A model generated the notes under the pieces. The model ran no database searches. It was given only the letters and a program-made list of their open reading frames with translations, and had not been told where the DNA came from. A stretch of 5,611 nucleotides of DNA from Thermoplasmata archaeon M9B2D. Its GTDB lineage: Archaea; Thermoplasmatota; E2; DHVEG-1. Below are positions 4,863 through 5,611 of this stretch, in pieces. The first letter of the stretch is position 1. Each line of letters begins with the position of its first letter. The stretch spans positions 1 through 5,611 of the forward strand of contig MUGD01000130.1 in assembly GCA_002900555.1 (NCBI GenBank), given 5' to 3'. Position numbers and translations under genes: made by a program.

Positions 4863-5611
4863 ATGATGTATCAACCAGGGTTAGAGGATTCTGAATTGGA
4901 AGAGATTGCGAATCGAGTTAGTGCACACGCTCGAAGTACAGAGGATCGCTTTTTGATATTCACTGATATTCTGATTGAGATTGTAGGCGGCGGAGAGTGG
5001 CGCAACAGGAGTTCTGCTTTTCTAGCAATGTGTGGCAAAGCTTGTTTCTTACGTGGGAAATATGGATACAATCAGATTCTAGCACGAGAAAGCCAGAGTC
5101 TGAATTGCAAGGGATACGCTGCAGCTGCATACTGTCGCCAGAGTCTTGATCCTAGGTGGCTGAATAATCTAAGAAACATAACAAATCAGACTTGGCAAGC
5201 AAAAGACTACATTGCTTTTGCAGAGCTTTCAGGTCAACTTGCATCCGTACTAATGGACTTGGGCTACACTGATCATGCTCGTGAGATTGCGTCAGAGAGT
5301 ATTGACAAAGTAACTCTTGCTACTGCACAGGACGCTGAAATTCGGACGATGGTCCAAGCGGCGCTTCTGAGACCAAGGATTATTCTTGCATTCATTTCAG
5401 GATATTCAGATTCCCGAGAAGAGGCTCTCATTCGTCTCGACTCTGCTCATGATACAGCAAGTCTGCTCGATCATCAATTAGCATTAAACGATATCAGATA
5501 TTACAGAGCTCGAGCACTCGAAGACATGTTTGAGCACGATCGTGCATTGTCATTGGTTACTACCTCTCTCCGTGAATATGAGAGGATGGGTTACCTGAAG
5601 GGTGTTGCAGA
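4863..5611 (+). CDS. TPR-like helical-repeat protein, 5' part
   Basis: An open frame runs from ATG-ATG at 4863 to the window's right edge without a stop: 249 codons and still open, so the C-terminal part is missing. The product is all-helical in appearance. TPR-like helix pairs are visible, for example residues 105-148 (AFAELSGQLASVLMDLGYTDHA, then EIASESI) and the last 50 residues (DIRYYRARALEDMFEHDRAL followed by SLVTTSLREYERMGY), with small residues at the spacing of helices A and B and the typical 'Y-x-x-M-G-Y-x-x-G-x-A' end. There is no signal peptide, so it is probably a cytoplasmic scaffold. Similar repeats occur in large archaeal signalling proteins, but no enzymatic or DNA-binding domain is visible. 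GTG at 4830, directly after two in-frame TGA codons and preceded by AAGGG, is an alternative start adding 11 residues. It diverges from the KaiC-like gene across about 240 bases. Confidence 0.82.
   Translation, partial: MMYQPGLEDSELEEIANRVSAHARSTEDRFLIFTDILIEIVGGGEWRNRSSAFLAMCGKACFLRGKYGYNQILARESQSLNCKGYAAAAYCRQSLDPRWLNNLRNITNQTWQAKDYIAFAELSGQLASVLMDLGYTDHAREIASESIDKVTLATAQDAEIRTMVQAALLRPRIILAFISGYSDSREEALIRLDSAHDTASLLDHQLALNDIRYYRARALEDMFEHDRALSLVTTSLREYERMGYLKGVA

Noticed and set aside
4646..4874. Leftward frames of 62 and 72 codons upstream of the KaiC-like gene
   Set aside because: The 72-codon frame is well placed for an operon (about 10 bases before GTG 4635), but its Phe/Leu-rich composition simply reflects the complement of the polypurine run, and the second frame overlaps it in another register.
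4871..5071. 66-codon leftward frame
   Set aside because: It is antisense to the open rightward helical-repeat gene, which has the better length and composition.

Overview
The window looks archaeal. The four best promoter candidates have TATA-like boxes about 25 bases before a plausible transcript start. Ribosome sites fit an archaeal 16S tail (GAGGG, AGGAG, GGTGGTG). The gene set is also archaeal in style: a single-domain KaiC/RadA-like ATPase, stand-alone receiver domains, and a surface beta-propeller protein held by a C-terminal helix with a KKKR tail. Base composition is moderately AT-rich. An Asgard-type lineage such as Thorarchaeota would fit the style, but this is only an impression, because no marker gene is present.

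Layout. Positions 1-502 hold no convincing gene, but contain two inverted repeats and oligo-T terminator candidates for the leftward gene that follows. Positions 503-2434 (minus) encode a large secreted, membrane-anchored, probably glycosylated protein with at least six propeller-type repeats. A divergent control region (2435-2683) separates it from a rightward pair of single-domain response regulators. The first (2684-3046) is canonical. The second (about 3097-3474) keeps the phospho-acceptor Asp but lacks the acidic metal-binding pair, and has no ordinary start codon that preserves its first strand. It meets, tail to tail with an 11-base overlap, a leftward pair made of a KaiC-like ATPase (3871-4626) followed by a four-helix membrane protein (3464-3826). 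A second divergent region (4627-4862) leads to a rightward helical-repeat (TPR-like) gene that runs off the right edge.

How the parts may work together. KaiC-like ATPases in archaea are proposed hubs of signal transduction that often occur near receiver domains and membrane partners. Here two receivers, a KaiC-like ATPase whose catalytic Glu-Glu pair reads Asp-Gln, a small membrane protein and a TPR-like scaffold lie within 3 kb. A signalling module is a reasonable inference. The two receivers are on the opposite strand from the ATPase, so shared regulation is not shown. No mobile element, CRISPR array, rRNA or tRNA was seen.
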